Shown here one piece after another: positions 1 to 5,968 of a stretch of DNA of 6,425 bases (its first letter is position 1; the number at the start of each line of letters is the position of its first letter). The position numbers and the translations under genes were made by a program. The stretch comes from an uncultured Kiloniellales bacterium (GTDB lineage Bacteria > Pseudomonadota > Alphaproteobacteria > Kiloniellales > JAKSDN01), in assembly GCA_937974415.1 (NCBI GenBank), contig CALJXB010000163.1:1-6425 (forward strand), given 5' to 3'. The notes under the pieces were generated by a model, which did no database searches, was not told where the DNA came from, and was given only the letters and a program-made list of their open reading frames with translations.

Positions 1-2
1 CT

Positions 3-1406
3 GAGACCGCCCGCGACGGTGCCCGGGAGACGGCAAAAGGGCCCGCCCATGGCTCTGGCAAGAAGAGCTGGTGGCAGGCGCTCAAGGTCTACCGCCATCC
101 CCGCGTGCTCGTCATGCTGTTTCTCGGGTTTTCCGCTGGGCTGCCGTTCCTGCTGATCTTCTCGACCCTATCGATTTGGCTGCGCGAAGCCGACATCAGC
201 CGCACCGAGATCGGTTTCTTCTCGTGGATCGGCATCATGTTTTCCATCAAAGTGGTTTGGGCGCCGATCATCGACCGCACGCCGCTGCCGTTCTTGACCC
301 GGCTGCTGGGCAAGCGGCGCAGTTGGATGCTGCTGGCCCAGATCGGCATCGCCGCCGGCCTGCTTGCCATAGCCTCGAGCGATCCGTCGACGGACGTTGT
401 GCGGATAGCGCTCATTGCGCTGTTCGTGGCGTTTTGCGCGGCTACTCAGGACGTTTCGATCGACGCCTACCGGATCGAGGCGGTGGCCAAGGAGCTGCAA
501 GGTGCCATGGCGGCCACCTATCAGCTCGGCTATCGCATGGCGCTCTTGACCGCCGGCGCAGGCGCTCTCTACGTCGCCGACTTCGTCTCCTGGCCGGCGG
601 CCTACACCGCCATGGCGGCTTGCATGTTGGTCGGCATTCTGACCGTTTTCGTGATCCAGGAACCGGAAGTCGAAGTCAGCCAGCAGACCCGGGAGCGCGA
701 AGCGGAAATTGCCGGCCAGCTTGAGACGCGCGCACGCGTTTCCCCCCGTTTGCACGACGCGGCACAATGGTTCTCCAGCGCCGTGGTGAGCCCATTCGTC
801 GATTTCTTCGCCCGCAATGGGCGGCTCGCCATCGCGATCCTGGCGCTGATTGCCCTCTACAGGATCAGCGACATCACCATGGGCATCATGGCGAACCCAC
901 TCTACGTCGATCTCGGTTTCACCAAAAGCGACATAGCCACGGCGTCCAAGACCGTCGGTATTCCGATCGGCATCCTGGGCGCCTTCCTCGGCGGCTTGCT
1001 GGTGGTGCGTTTCGGGCTCATGAGGCCGCTGCTGCTGGGCGCGCTGCTCACCGTCGTAACCAACCTGGCGTTCGCCCTTTTAGCGGCCTCGGAGGCCGAG
1101 TTCGGCCTGCTTTTGATGACCGTGAGTGCCGACAATCTGGCCGGCGGTATCGCCGGCTCGGTCTTCATCGCCTACCTGTCCAGCCTGACGAACACGGCCT
1201 ATACGGCGACCCAATACGCGCTCTTCAGCTCGCTGTTCACCCTGGCGGGCAAATTCCTCGGCGGGTTTTCCGGCGTCATCGTGGATGCGACCAGCTACGT
1301 TCACTTCTTCATCATCACCGGACTGCTCGGCATTCCGGCCATCTTGCTGGTGCTGTTTCTCATGTCGCGGGAAACCCGGGCGACCTCGGTCGAGCAGGCC
1401 GGTTAG
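3..1406 (+). CDS. ampG: AmpG-family muropeptide/MFS permease, 5' end outside window
   Basis: Inner-membrane major facilitator protein of the AmpG/PAT family. AmpG members import GlcNAc-anhydroMurNAc-peptides from the periplasm for cell-wall recycling, which also feeds AmpC beta-lactamase induction where that circuit exists. The reading frame is open from base 3 and gives 467 visible residues. The first in-frame start is a GTG at 105, but it would delete W-W-Q-A-L-K-V-Y-R-H-P-R (bases 69-104), which aligns with the start of E. coli AmpG, so the real start is most likely left of the window. Family marks, counted from that GTG: G-F-S-A-G-L-P-F near residue 8, an F-F-S-W-I-G segment near 38 leading to W-A-P-I-I-D-R near 52, A-T-Q-D-V-S-I-D at 113-120, a charged cytoplasmic loop at about 186-240, D-I-T-M-G-I-M-A-N-P-L-Y near 256, and A-T-Q-Y-A-L-F-S-S-L near 368. 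Many hydrophobic membrane segments occur throughout. The substrate is inferred from family only. It stops on TAG, overlapping the stop of the convergent gene. Confidence 0.9.
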   Translation, partial: ETARDGARETAKGPAHGSGKKSWWQALKVYRHPRVLVMLFLGFSAGLPFLLIFSTLSIWLREADISRTEIGFFSWIGIMFSIKVVWAPIIDRTPLPFLTRLLGKRRSWMLLAQIGIAAGLLAIASSDPSTDVVRIALIALFVAFCAATQDVSIDAYRIEAVAKELQGAMAATYQLGYRMALLTAGAGALYVADFVSWPAAYTAMAACMLVGILTVFVIQEPEVEVSQQTREREAEIAGQLETRARVSPRLHDAAQWFSSAVVSPFVDFFARNGRLAIAILALIALYRISDITMGIMANPLYVDLGFTKSDIATASKTVGIPIGILGAFLGGLLVVRFGLMRPLLLGALLTVVTNLAFALLAASEAEFGLLLMTVSADNLAGGIAGSVFIAYLSSLTNTAYTATQYALFSSLFTLAGKFLGGFSGVIVDATSYVHFFIITGLLGIPAILLVLFLMSRETRATSVEQAG

Positions 1407-1414
1407 GCCGGCTT
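1396..1414. other. Palindromic stem-loop over the convergent stop codons
   Basis: The arms GCCGG (1398-1402) and CCGGC (1408-1412) flank the loop TTAGG, and the stem can be lengthened by one G-T and one A-T pair to span 1396-1414. The loop contains both stop codons: TAG (1404-1406) of the ampG-like gene on the plus strand and TAA (1405-1403) of the ugpQ-like gene on the minus strand. Being nearly symmetric, it can fold in transcripts of either strand. No U-run follows on either strand, so it is not a standard intrinsic terminator. A role in 3'-end stability or bidirectional pausing is inference only. Confidence 0.35.
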
Positions 1415-2209
1415 CGCGCGGCTCTCCTCGAAGGCCGCCAAGGCGCGCTCCGGCACGTCGCTGATCACGCAATCGACCGCGGCCTCATAGAGTGCCTTCG
1501 CCTGGCGCTGGTCGTTCACCGTGAAGGTCGCCACCTCGCACCCGGCGCTGTGGATCAGCGGGACCAATTCCCAATCCAGTACCTTGTGATAGACGTGAAA
1601 GGCCTGGCAATTCAGGGCTTTCAGGGCGGTCTGCCAGTCGGCTGGGATCGTGAAGGTGATCAGCGCCCGGGGCCAATCGGGCCGCAGTGTCATGGCCGCC
1701 GCCAAGCTCATCCGGCTAAAGGCGCTGACGAGCGGTGGCGGACGCTCCGCCGGCCAGACGTTGCCCGCAACCTCGAGCGCCGCGATCGCCGTTTCCACGT
1801 CGCGCCCGGGCGTCGACTTGATTTCCATGTTGGGGTGAAGGTCCAACTCGAGCACCAACTCCAGAGCTTCGCGCAAGGTCGGCACGCCTTCGCCGCGGAA
1901 CTCGGGCGCGAACCAGGCACCCGCGTCCAGCTTGGCAACTCTCGCCAGGGGCGTCTCGGCCATCAGGCCGTGTTCGCCGGTCACGCGATCCAGGGAATCG
2001 TCGTGGAACAGCACCGGCACGCCGTCGCCGGTCAGCATGACATCGAACTCGACCCAGCTTGCACCGGCCTCGGCCGCCCGGCGGATCGAGGCCAGGGTGT
2101 TCTCCGGTGCGTGGGCCGCCGCGCCGCGATGGCCCATGACCGGCGGCAGCCGGAAGGCCTTGCGGCTGTCCTGAGGGGATTTCCGGCGACCGTCCTTGCT
2201 GCCCGCCAT
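1403..2209 (-). CDS. ugpQ: Cytosolic glycerophosphodiester phosphodiesterase (UgpQ-like)
   Basis: A 268-residue TIM-barrel enzyme predicted to hydrolyse deacylated phospholipids (glycerophosphodiesters) to sn-glycerol-3-phosphate and an alcohol. The catalytic set of the GDPD family is complete: H27-R28-G29, E36-N37-T38, the metal ligands E54 and D56, H69-D70-D71, and the N-M-E-I-K motif at 127-131 with E129 and K131. The C-terminal half resembles E. coli UgpQ, including P-P-P-L-V-S-A-F, H-V-Y-H-K-V-L-D and V-D-C-V-I-S-D. There is no signal peptide: the first 22 residues are basic and polar, so it should be cytosolic like UgpQ rather than periplasmic like GlpQ. The ATG at 2209 has GGAAGGA at 2220-2214, four bases upstream, which supports the start. 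It lies 117 bases downstream of pnp on the same strand, with a probable terminator between, so it may be a separate transcription unit. No ugp transport genes adjoin it here. Confidence 0.92.
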   Translation of the reverse strand: MAGSKDGRRKSPQDSRKAFRLPPVMGHRGAAAHAPENTLASIRRAAEAGASWVEFDVMLTGDGVPVLFHDDSLDRVTGEHGLMAETPLARVAKLDAGAWFAPEFRGEGVPTLREALELVLELDLHPNMEIKSTPGRDVETAIAALEVAGNVWPAERPPPLVSAFSRMSLAAAMTLRPDWPRALITFTIPADWQTALKALNCQAFHVYHKVLDWELVPLIHSAGCEVATFTVNDQRQAKALYEAAVDCVISDVPERALAAFEESRAKPA

Positions 2210-2227
2210 GGCGTCCTTCCCGGGCCA

Positions 2228-2262
2228 TAATGAAACGGGCGACCGAATCCATCGGCCGCCCG
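2228..2262 (-). terminator. Probable intrinsic terminator after pnp
   Basis: Read on the minus strand, an 11-base arm (2262-2252, CGGGCGGCCGA), a 5-base loop (TGGAT) and an 11-base arm (2246-2236, TCGGTCGCCCG) pair fully, with one G-U wobble. TTTCATTA follows. The U-run is short (three U, then C, A, U, U), so termination may be incomplete. It sits 64 bases after the pnp stop and ends only about 20 bases before the ATG of the ugpQ-like gene. It would close the rbfA-truB-rpsO-pnp transcript, or act as an attenuator for read-through into the phosphodiesterase gene. Confidence 0.65.
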
Positions 2263-2267
2263 GCTCA

Positions 2268-2296
2268 AAAACACCAGAGTGTCGCTAGCCTGTCAA
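2268..2296 (-). promoter_or_regulatory. Weak candidate promoter for the ugpQ-like gene
   Basis: On the minus strand a perfect TTGACA (2296-2291) is followed, after 17 bases, by TGTTTT (2273-2268), which matches only three of six positions of the TATAAT consensus. If used, transcription would begin near 2261, inside the terminator-like hairpin, so the new transcript would start with that structure rather than pass through it whole. The -35 match is good but the -10 is poor, so this is tentative. Confidence 0.25.
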
Positions 2297-2326
2297 CGCG
2301 CGAGGCAGGACACCGGAGAGTCTCGT

Positions 2327-4447
2327 TCAGCTCGCCTGGGCGGTCTGGGACAGGTCCTCGCCGGTTTCCTGGTCGACCACCTTCATCGACAGCTTGACCT
2401 TGCCGCGATCGTCGATGCCAATGCACTTGACCTTGACCATGTCGCCTTCATTGACCACATCGCCCACGGTCTTGACCCGGTGGGGCGCCAGCTCGCTGAT
2501 GTGCACCAGGCCGTCGCGCGAGCCCATGAAGTTCACGAAGGCGCCGAAGTCGACGACCTTGACCACCTTGCCGCTGTAAATCTCGCCGACCTCGGGCTCG
2601 GCGGTGATGGATTTGATCCAGTCGATCGCGGCCTGGCCCTGGGTCTGGTCGACCGCCGCCACTTTCACCGTGCCGTCGTCGTCGATATCGATCTTGGCGC
2701 CGGTCGTCTCAGTGATCTCGCGGATCACCTTGCCGCCGGTGCCGATCACCTCGCGGATCTTCTCGCGCGGGATGTTGATCACGGTGATGCGCGGCGCGTG
2801 GTCGGACACCCCCTCGCGGGCATGGTCCAGCGCCCTGGCCATCTCGCCCAGGATATGCAGCCGGCCTTCGCGCGCCTGATCGAGCGCCTCGGCCATGATG
2901 TCCTTGGTGATCGAGGTGATCTTGATGTCCATCTGCAGCGAGGTCACGCCCTTCTCGCTGCCGGCCACCTTGAAGTCCATGTCGCCCAGATGGTCCTCGT
3001 CGCCGAGGATGTCCGAGAGAACGGCCACGCCGTCGTCTTCCTTGATCAGGCCCATGGCGATGCCGGCCACCGGGCGGGTGATCGGCACGCCGGCGTCCAT
3101 CATGGCGAGCGACGAGCCGCAGACCGTCGCCATGGAGGAGGAGCCGTTGGATTCCGTGATCTCCGAGACGACCCGCACCGTGTAGGGGAAATCCTCCTGG
3201 GAGGGCATGACTGGCTTGAGCGCCCGCCAGGCCAGCTTGCCGTGGCCGATCTCGCGTCGGCCGGGCGGGATCATCCGTTTGACCTCGCCCACGGAATAGG
3301 GCGGGAAGTTGTAGTGCAGCATGAAGTGCTGGCGATAGTCGCCATCGAGCGCATCGATGATCTGCTCGTCCTGGCCGGTGCCCAGGGTGGTGGTAACCAG
3401 GGCTTGGGTCTCGCCGCGGGTGAACAAGGCCGAGCCGTGGGTGCGCGGCAGGATGCCGACCTCGCCCTGGATCTGCCGTACGTCGCGGGTGCCGCGGCCG
3501 TCGATGCGCTTCTTGGTCTCCAGAATGCTGCCGCGCACGACGCTGCTTTCCAGCTCCTTGAGCACGCCCGGCGCGAGCGCCAGGGCGGCCTCGTCCTCGC
3601 CCAGGGACTCGATGGCGCGGGCGCGGACCTCGTCGACCAGCTCGCGGCGGCGCATCTTGTCCGCTTCGCCGTAGGCGGCGGCCAGATCGGCGCCGAAGCC
3701 GGAGCTCAGCTTGTCCTTGACCTCGTCGAGCCCTTCCGGCGGTGGCGGCACGTCGCGTGGTTCGCGCGCGCAACGCTCGGCCAAGTCGATGATCATGTCG
3801 ATCACCGGCTGCATCTGCTCGTGACCGAAGACCACGGCGCCCAGCATCACCTCTTCGCTGAGCTCGCGGGCCTGGGATTCGACCATCAGCACCCCGTCGC
3901 GGGTGCCGGCGACCACCAGATCGAGCTCTGAATCCGGCACCTCCTCGACGGCGGGGTTGAGAATGTAGGCACCGTCGCGGTAGCCCACGCGGCAGCCGGC
4001 GATCGGCCCCAGGAACGGCAAGCCCGAGAGGGTCAAGGCCGCCGAGGCGCCGACCATTGCGGCGATGTCGGGGTCGTTCTCCAGGTCATGGCTCAGCACG
4101 GTGCAAATGACCTGGGTCTCGTTCTTGTATCCCTTGGCGAAGAGCGGCCGGATCGGCCGGTCGATAAGCCGCGAGGTGAGCGTTTCCTTCTCGCTGGGCC
4201 GTCCCTCGCGCTTGAAAAACCCGCCGGGAATCTTGCCCGCGGCGAAGGTCTTTTCCTGGTAATTGACCGTCAGAGGGAAGAAATCGATGCCTACTCTGGG
4301 CTCTCTGTCTCCCACAGCGGTGCAGAGGACGACGGTGTCGCCATAGGTGACCACGACCGCGCCGTCGGCCTGGCGGGCGATGCGCCCACTTTCCAGGACC
4401 AGGCGGCGTCCGCCCCAGTCCAGCTCTTTTCGATGAATTTCAAACAT
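2327..4447 (-). CDS. pnp: Polyribonucleotide nucleotidyltransferase (PNPase)
   Basis: A full-length 706-residue PNPase, a trimeric cytoplasmic enzyme that degrades RNA 3'-5' using phosphate and can add nucleotides in reverse. Domains in order: first RNase PH-like domain (about 10-145, with [10 protein letters not shown] at 77-86), the alpha-helical linker region (about 240-310), the catalytic second RNase PH domain (about 313-545), KH (about 553-612, with G-T-G-G at 569-572) and S1 (about 620-690, [12 protein letters not shown]). The active site is intact: R397-R398, D485, D491 and K493, matching the E. coli residues of the same motifs (D486, D492, K494). The C-terminal tail after S1 is short (16 residues) and ends in Q-T-A-Q-A-S. 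The ATG at 4447 is preceded by GGAAGGA ten bases upstream, lying in a hairpin loop. The long leader to rpsO contains several hairpins, in keeping with post-transcriptional control of pnp as in E. coli; that role here is inferred. Confidence 0.98.
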   Translation of the reverse strand: MFEIHRKELDWGGRRLVLESGRIARQADGAVVVTYGDTVVLCTAVGDREPRVGIDFFPLTVNYQEKTFAAGKIPGGFFKREGRPSEKETLTSRLIDRPIRPLFAKGYKNETQVICTVLSHDLENDPDIAAMVGASAALTLSGLPFLGPIAGCRVGYRDGAYILNPAVEEVPDSELDLVVAGTRDGVLMVESQARELSEEVMLGAVVFGHEQMQPVIDMIIDLAERCAREPRDVPPPPEGLDEVKDKLSSGFGADLAAAYGEADKMRRRELVDEVRARAIESLGEDEAALALAPGVLKELESSVVRGSILETKKRIDGRGTRDVRQIQGEVGILPRTHGSALFTRGETQALVTTTLGTGQDEQIIDALDGDYRQHFMLHYNFPPYSVGEVKRMIPPGRREIGHGKLAWRALKPVMPSQEDFPYTVRVVSEITESNGSSSMATVCGSSLAMMDAGVPITRPVAGIAMGLIKEDDGVAVLSDILGDEDHLGDMDFKVAGSEKGVTSLQMDIKITSITKDIMAEALDQAREGRLHILGEMARALDHAREGVSDHAPRITVINIPREKIREVIGTGGKVIREITETTGAKIDIDDDGTVKVAAVDQTQGQAAIDWIKSITAEPEVGEIYSGKVVKVVDFGAFVNFMGSRDGLVHISELAPHRVKTVGDVVNEGDMVKVKCIGIDDRGKVKLSMKVVDQETGEDLSQTAQAS

Positions 4448-4452
4448 GATCC

Positions 4453-4468
4453 TGCTGTCCTTCCAGCA
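4453..4468 (-). promoter_or_regulatory. Hairpin presenting the pnp Shine-Dalgarno in its loop
   Basis: On the minus strand TGCTG (4468-4464), loop GAAGGA (4463-4458) and CAGCA (4457-4453) form a perfect 5-bp stem with a hexaloop. The loop is the core of the only well-placed ribosome binding site for pnp (GGAAGGA, ten bases from the ATG). A second AGGA at 4453-4450 is just two bases from the ATG and is too close to serve. Stem folding keeps the site exposed but could be a target for a regulator or for PNPase itself; that is inference. Confidence 0.5.
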
Positions 4469-4515
4469 TTGGCCGGTGAGTTACAGCCGGACCCGCGCAA
4501 GCGGCGGCGCGCGCG

Positions 4516-4540
4516 GCGCACCAGCGTGTGGCTGGCGCGC
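4516..4540 (-). promoter_or_regulatory. pnp leader hairpin, 10-bp stem
   Basis: On the minus strand the arms GCGCGCCAGC (4540-4531) and GCTGGTGCGC (4525-4516) pair along ten bases with one G-U wobble around the loop CACAC. It is the strongest hairpin in the pnp leader and lies 69 bases upstream of the start codon. E. coli pnp has a double-stranded leader that is cut by RNase III and then used by PNPase to repress itself; this stem, alone or stacked with its neighbour, is a candidate equivalent. Confidence 0.5.
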
Positions 4541-4550
4541 GGTCGCACAG

Positions 4551-4566
4551 GCGGCGGCTCCGCCGC
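4551..4566 (-). promoter_or_regulatory. pnp leader hairpin, GC-only stem
   Basis: A palindrome with seven-base arms, GCGGCGG and CCGCCGC, separated by two bases. As RNA it would fold as a six-bp GC stem with the tetraloop GAGC. It sits ten bases upstream of the 10-bp hairpin in the same leader. There is no U-run after it, so it is not a terminator. Confidence 0.45.
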
Positions 4567-4589
4567 TTACGTCGGCCCGGCTCGTTTCC

Positions 4590-4617
4590 GGCATCGCTCC
4601 GGCCAAATCGCGATGCC
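4590..4617 (-). promoter_or_regulatory. pnp leader hairpin, 8-bp stem with 12-base loop
   Basis: On the minus strand GGCATCGC (4617-4610) pairs perfectly with GCGATGCC (4597-4590) around the loop GATTTGGCCGGA. It is the most distal of the three leader hairpins between rpsO and pnp. The loop ends in GGCCGGA, which could base-pair elsewhere in the leader (several GGCC and CCGG segments are present), but no pairing partner is clearly better than others. Confidence 0.45.
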
Positions 4618-4650
4618 ATCTTATGTGTCTTGAAAGCGTTCATGCCTTGC

Positions 4651-4702
4651 CCGGATCCCGATGCATGGCAGCCGAAGCGGCCATTTTCGGAACCGGATCC
4701 AG
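4651..4702 (-). promoter_or_regulatory. Structured 3' region of rpsO mRNA with UUCG hairpin
   Basis: Shortly after the rpsO stop, the minus strand carries CTGGATCC (4702-4695) and GGATCCGG (4658-4651), which can pair over eight bases (one G-U). They enclose ATGGC...GCCAT (4684-4665), a five-bp stem that, past one mismatch, is capped by C-UUCG-G, a very stable tetraloop. No U-run follows, so rho-independent termination is unlikely and transcription probably continues into pnp. It could instead protect or process the rpsO 3' end, as happens at the rpsO-pnp junction in E. coli; this is inference. Confidence 0.4.
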
Positions 4703-4713
4703 TCTTGGCCGGC

Positions 4714-4983
4714 CTAGCGGCGCAGCCCCAGGCTCTTGATGAGCGTGTCGTAGCGACCGGCTTCCTTCCGCTTCAAATAGTCCAGTAGCCGCCGGCGCTG
4801 GCCGACCATGATCAGCAAGCCGCGGCGGGAGTGGAAGTCCTTCTTGTGCACCTTGAGGTGCTCGGTCAGGTTCGAGATGCGCTCGGTGAGGATGGCGACC
4901 TGGACTTCGGGCGAGCCGGTGTCGCCCTCGCTGGTCGCGTACTCCGTTATCAGTTCGCCTTTGCGTTCGGCAGTGATCGACAT
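4714..4983 (-). CDS. rpsO: 30S ribosomal protein S15
   Basis: An 89-residue S15, the usual length, a primary binder of the 16S rRNA central domain (three-way junction of helices 20-22) that nucleates platform assembly of the small subunit. Family marks: T-G-S-P-E-V-Q at 22-28, and the RNA-contact run H42, H46, D49 and S52 (E. coli H41, H45, D48, S51 without the Met), then R-R-G-L-L at 53-57, [10 protein letters not shown] at 61-70 and the C-terminal L-I-K-S-L-G-L-R-R. The ATG at 4983 is the only start giving the normal N-terminus; a GGAG lies 11 bases upstream (4998-4995), somewhat far. It follows truB after 58 bases and precedes pnp by 266 bases. S15 represses its own mRNA in several bacteria by binding a leader structure, and this leader has competing hairpins. 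Confidence 0.98.
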   Translation of the reverse strand: MSITAERKGELITEYATSEGDTGSPEVQVAILTERISNLTEHLKVHKKDFHSRRGLLIMVGQRRRLLDYLKRKEAGRYDTLIKSLGLRR

Positions 4984-5005
4984 CGTTTTGTCTACTCCAT
5001 TCCGT

Positions 5006-5030
5006 GAGGGCCAGACTTGGCCCCTCCAAG
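5006..5030 (-). promoter_or_regulatory. rpsO: Candidate S15 autoregulatory leader: two competing hairpins
   Basis: In the 58-base truB-rpsO gap, two stems share bases on the minus strand. One pairs CTTGG (5030-5026) with CCAAG (5020-5016) around the loop AGGGG. The other pairs GAGGG-CCA (5026-5018, one bulged G) with TGGCCCTC (5013-5006) around the loop AGTC. They cannot form together. The second ends seven bases before the GGAG that precedes the rpsO start. Mutually exclusive stems next to the ribosome binding site suit control by S15 binding, a known strategy for rpsO leaders, but the recognition motif cannot be confirmed by eye. Confidence 0.45.
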
Positions 5031-5041
5031 ATCGAGGACCT

Positions 5042-5968
5042 CTAGAGGTTCAGGACCCTGATGGGGCGAATCTCGCCGGCCTCGTAGCGGGCCAGTGCCA
5101 CCGGCGTATCCGCCGCCATGGCACAGACCACCGCTCCGTGTGAGAGGTGTTGGGTCCGTTCGCGATCAGCGCGCGCCAAAAGCGACACGGCCTGCCCACA
5201 CCGCAAGCGATTGGCCTCGCCCGCCGTCAGAGTAAGGGCCGGGATGTCGTCCAGCGCCGCCCCGACGGGAAGCAAGTGCTCAAAAGCGGCGGCACTATGC
5301 CCGAGAGATTCTAGAGTTTCCAGGGAAATCGCGTTGTTTTCTTCGAACGGCCCAACGCGGATTCGGCGCAAGGCCGCGATGTGTCCGCGGGTGCCCAGGG
5401 CCTCGCCCAGGTCGCGCGCCAGGGCGCGCATATAGGCCCCTTTGCCGCAGCTGGCCTCGAAAACCGCATGGTCCGCATCGGGGCACTCCAGCAGCGCCAG
5501 GCCAGTGATGGTGATCTCGCGGGCCTCAAGCGCGAAGTCGGCCTGCGCGCGGGCCAGGTCGTAGGCCCGCCGGCCGGCGACCTTGATCGCCGAATAGACC
5601 GGCGGAACTTGGCTCAGCCGCCCGGTGAAGTCCGGGAGAACGGCGCGAATCGCGGCTTCGTCGGGCCGGTGGGGGCTCTCCGCGGTCACCGCGCCCTCGG
5701 CGTCGTCGCTGTCGGTCGCCTGGCCCCAACGTACCGTGAAGCGATAGGTCTTCTCGGCGTCCATGACGTAGGACACGGTCTTGGTCGCCTCGCCGAGGGC
5801 GATAGGTAGAAGGCCGCTCGCCATGGGATCGAGGGTGCCGCCGTGTCCCACCTTCTGGGCGTCGAAAACGCGCCGAACCCGCCCGACCACTTGGGTTGAG
5901 GTCGGGCCCACCGGCTTATCGACCGCCACCCAGCCATGCACCGGGCGGCCGCGGCGTTTACGCGCCAT
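5042..5968 (-). CDS. truB: tRNA pseudouridine-55 synthase
   Basis: A 308-residue TruB, which isomerises U55 in the T-loop of most elongator tRNAs to pseudouridine and also acts as a tRNA folding chaperone. Motifs: D17-K18-P19-V20-G21-P22-T23-S24 near the N-terminus, the catalytic aspartate D47 in G-G-T-L-D-P (43-48), K73-T74-Y75-R76 (the conserved Tyr), V121-P122-P123 with Y125-S126-A127-I128-K129, and R181 in [12 protein letters not shown] (177-188). Residues from about 245 to the end form the C-terminal PUA-like domain. The frame stays open further upstream to 6328, but that extension is rbfA in another frame; the ATG at 5968 gives the usual length and has AAGGAG (5984-5979) ten bases upstream. 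It overlaps the rbfA end by 11 bases, which suggests translational coupling. Confidence 0.97.
   Translation of the reverse strand: MARKRRGRPVHGWVAVDKPVGPTSTQVVGRVRRVFDAQKVGHGGTLDPMASGLLPIALGEATKTVSYVMDAEKTYRFTVRWGQATDSDDAEGAVTAESPHRPDEAAIRAVLPDFTGRLSQVPPVYSAIKVAGRRAYDLARAQADFALEAREITITGLALLECPDADHAVFEASCGKGAYMRALARDLGEALGTRGHIAALRRIRVGPFEENNAISLETLESLGHSAAAFEHLLPVGAALDDIPALTLTAGEANRLRCGQAVSLLARADRERTQHLSHGAVVCAMAADTPVALARYEAGEIRPIRVLNL

Noticed and set aside
105..107. GTG as the start codon of the ampG-like gene
   Set aside because: It would delete the conserved W-W-Q-A-L-K-V-Y-R-H-P-R entry segment; the frame is open to the window edge, so the start is outside.
767..2230. A 487-codon plus-strand frame spanning the ampG end and the ugpQ-like gene
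   Set aside because: It runs in the wrong frame through one conserved gene and antisense through another, with R/G/H-rich composition and no family resemblance.
2279..3931. A 550-codon open frame on the plus strand opposite pnp
   Set aside because: It is antisense to an intact, conserved PNPase. Its composition (runs of H, D, L, A, G) is typical of the reverse complement of a GC-rich gene, and it shows no recognisable domain.
4618..4623. TAAGAT on the minus strand as a -10 box for a pnp promoter
   Set aside because: It matches four of six positions, but no acceptable -35 occurs at 16-18 bases upstream, so I do not call a promoter.
4440..4643. A 67-codon minus-strand frame in the pnp leader as a possible leader peptide
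   Set aside because: Its AAGG is only one base from the ATG, the product is Arg/Ala-rich like random GC-rich sequence, and it runs through the leader hairpins and into pnp.
5038..5049. A perfect 12-base palindrome (acctctagaggt) centred on the truB stop codon
   Set aside because: About one or two perfect 12-base palindromes are expected by chance in a window of this size, and as RNA it gives only a 4-bp stem.
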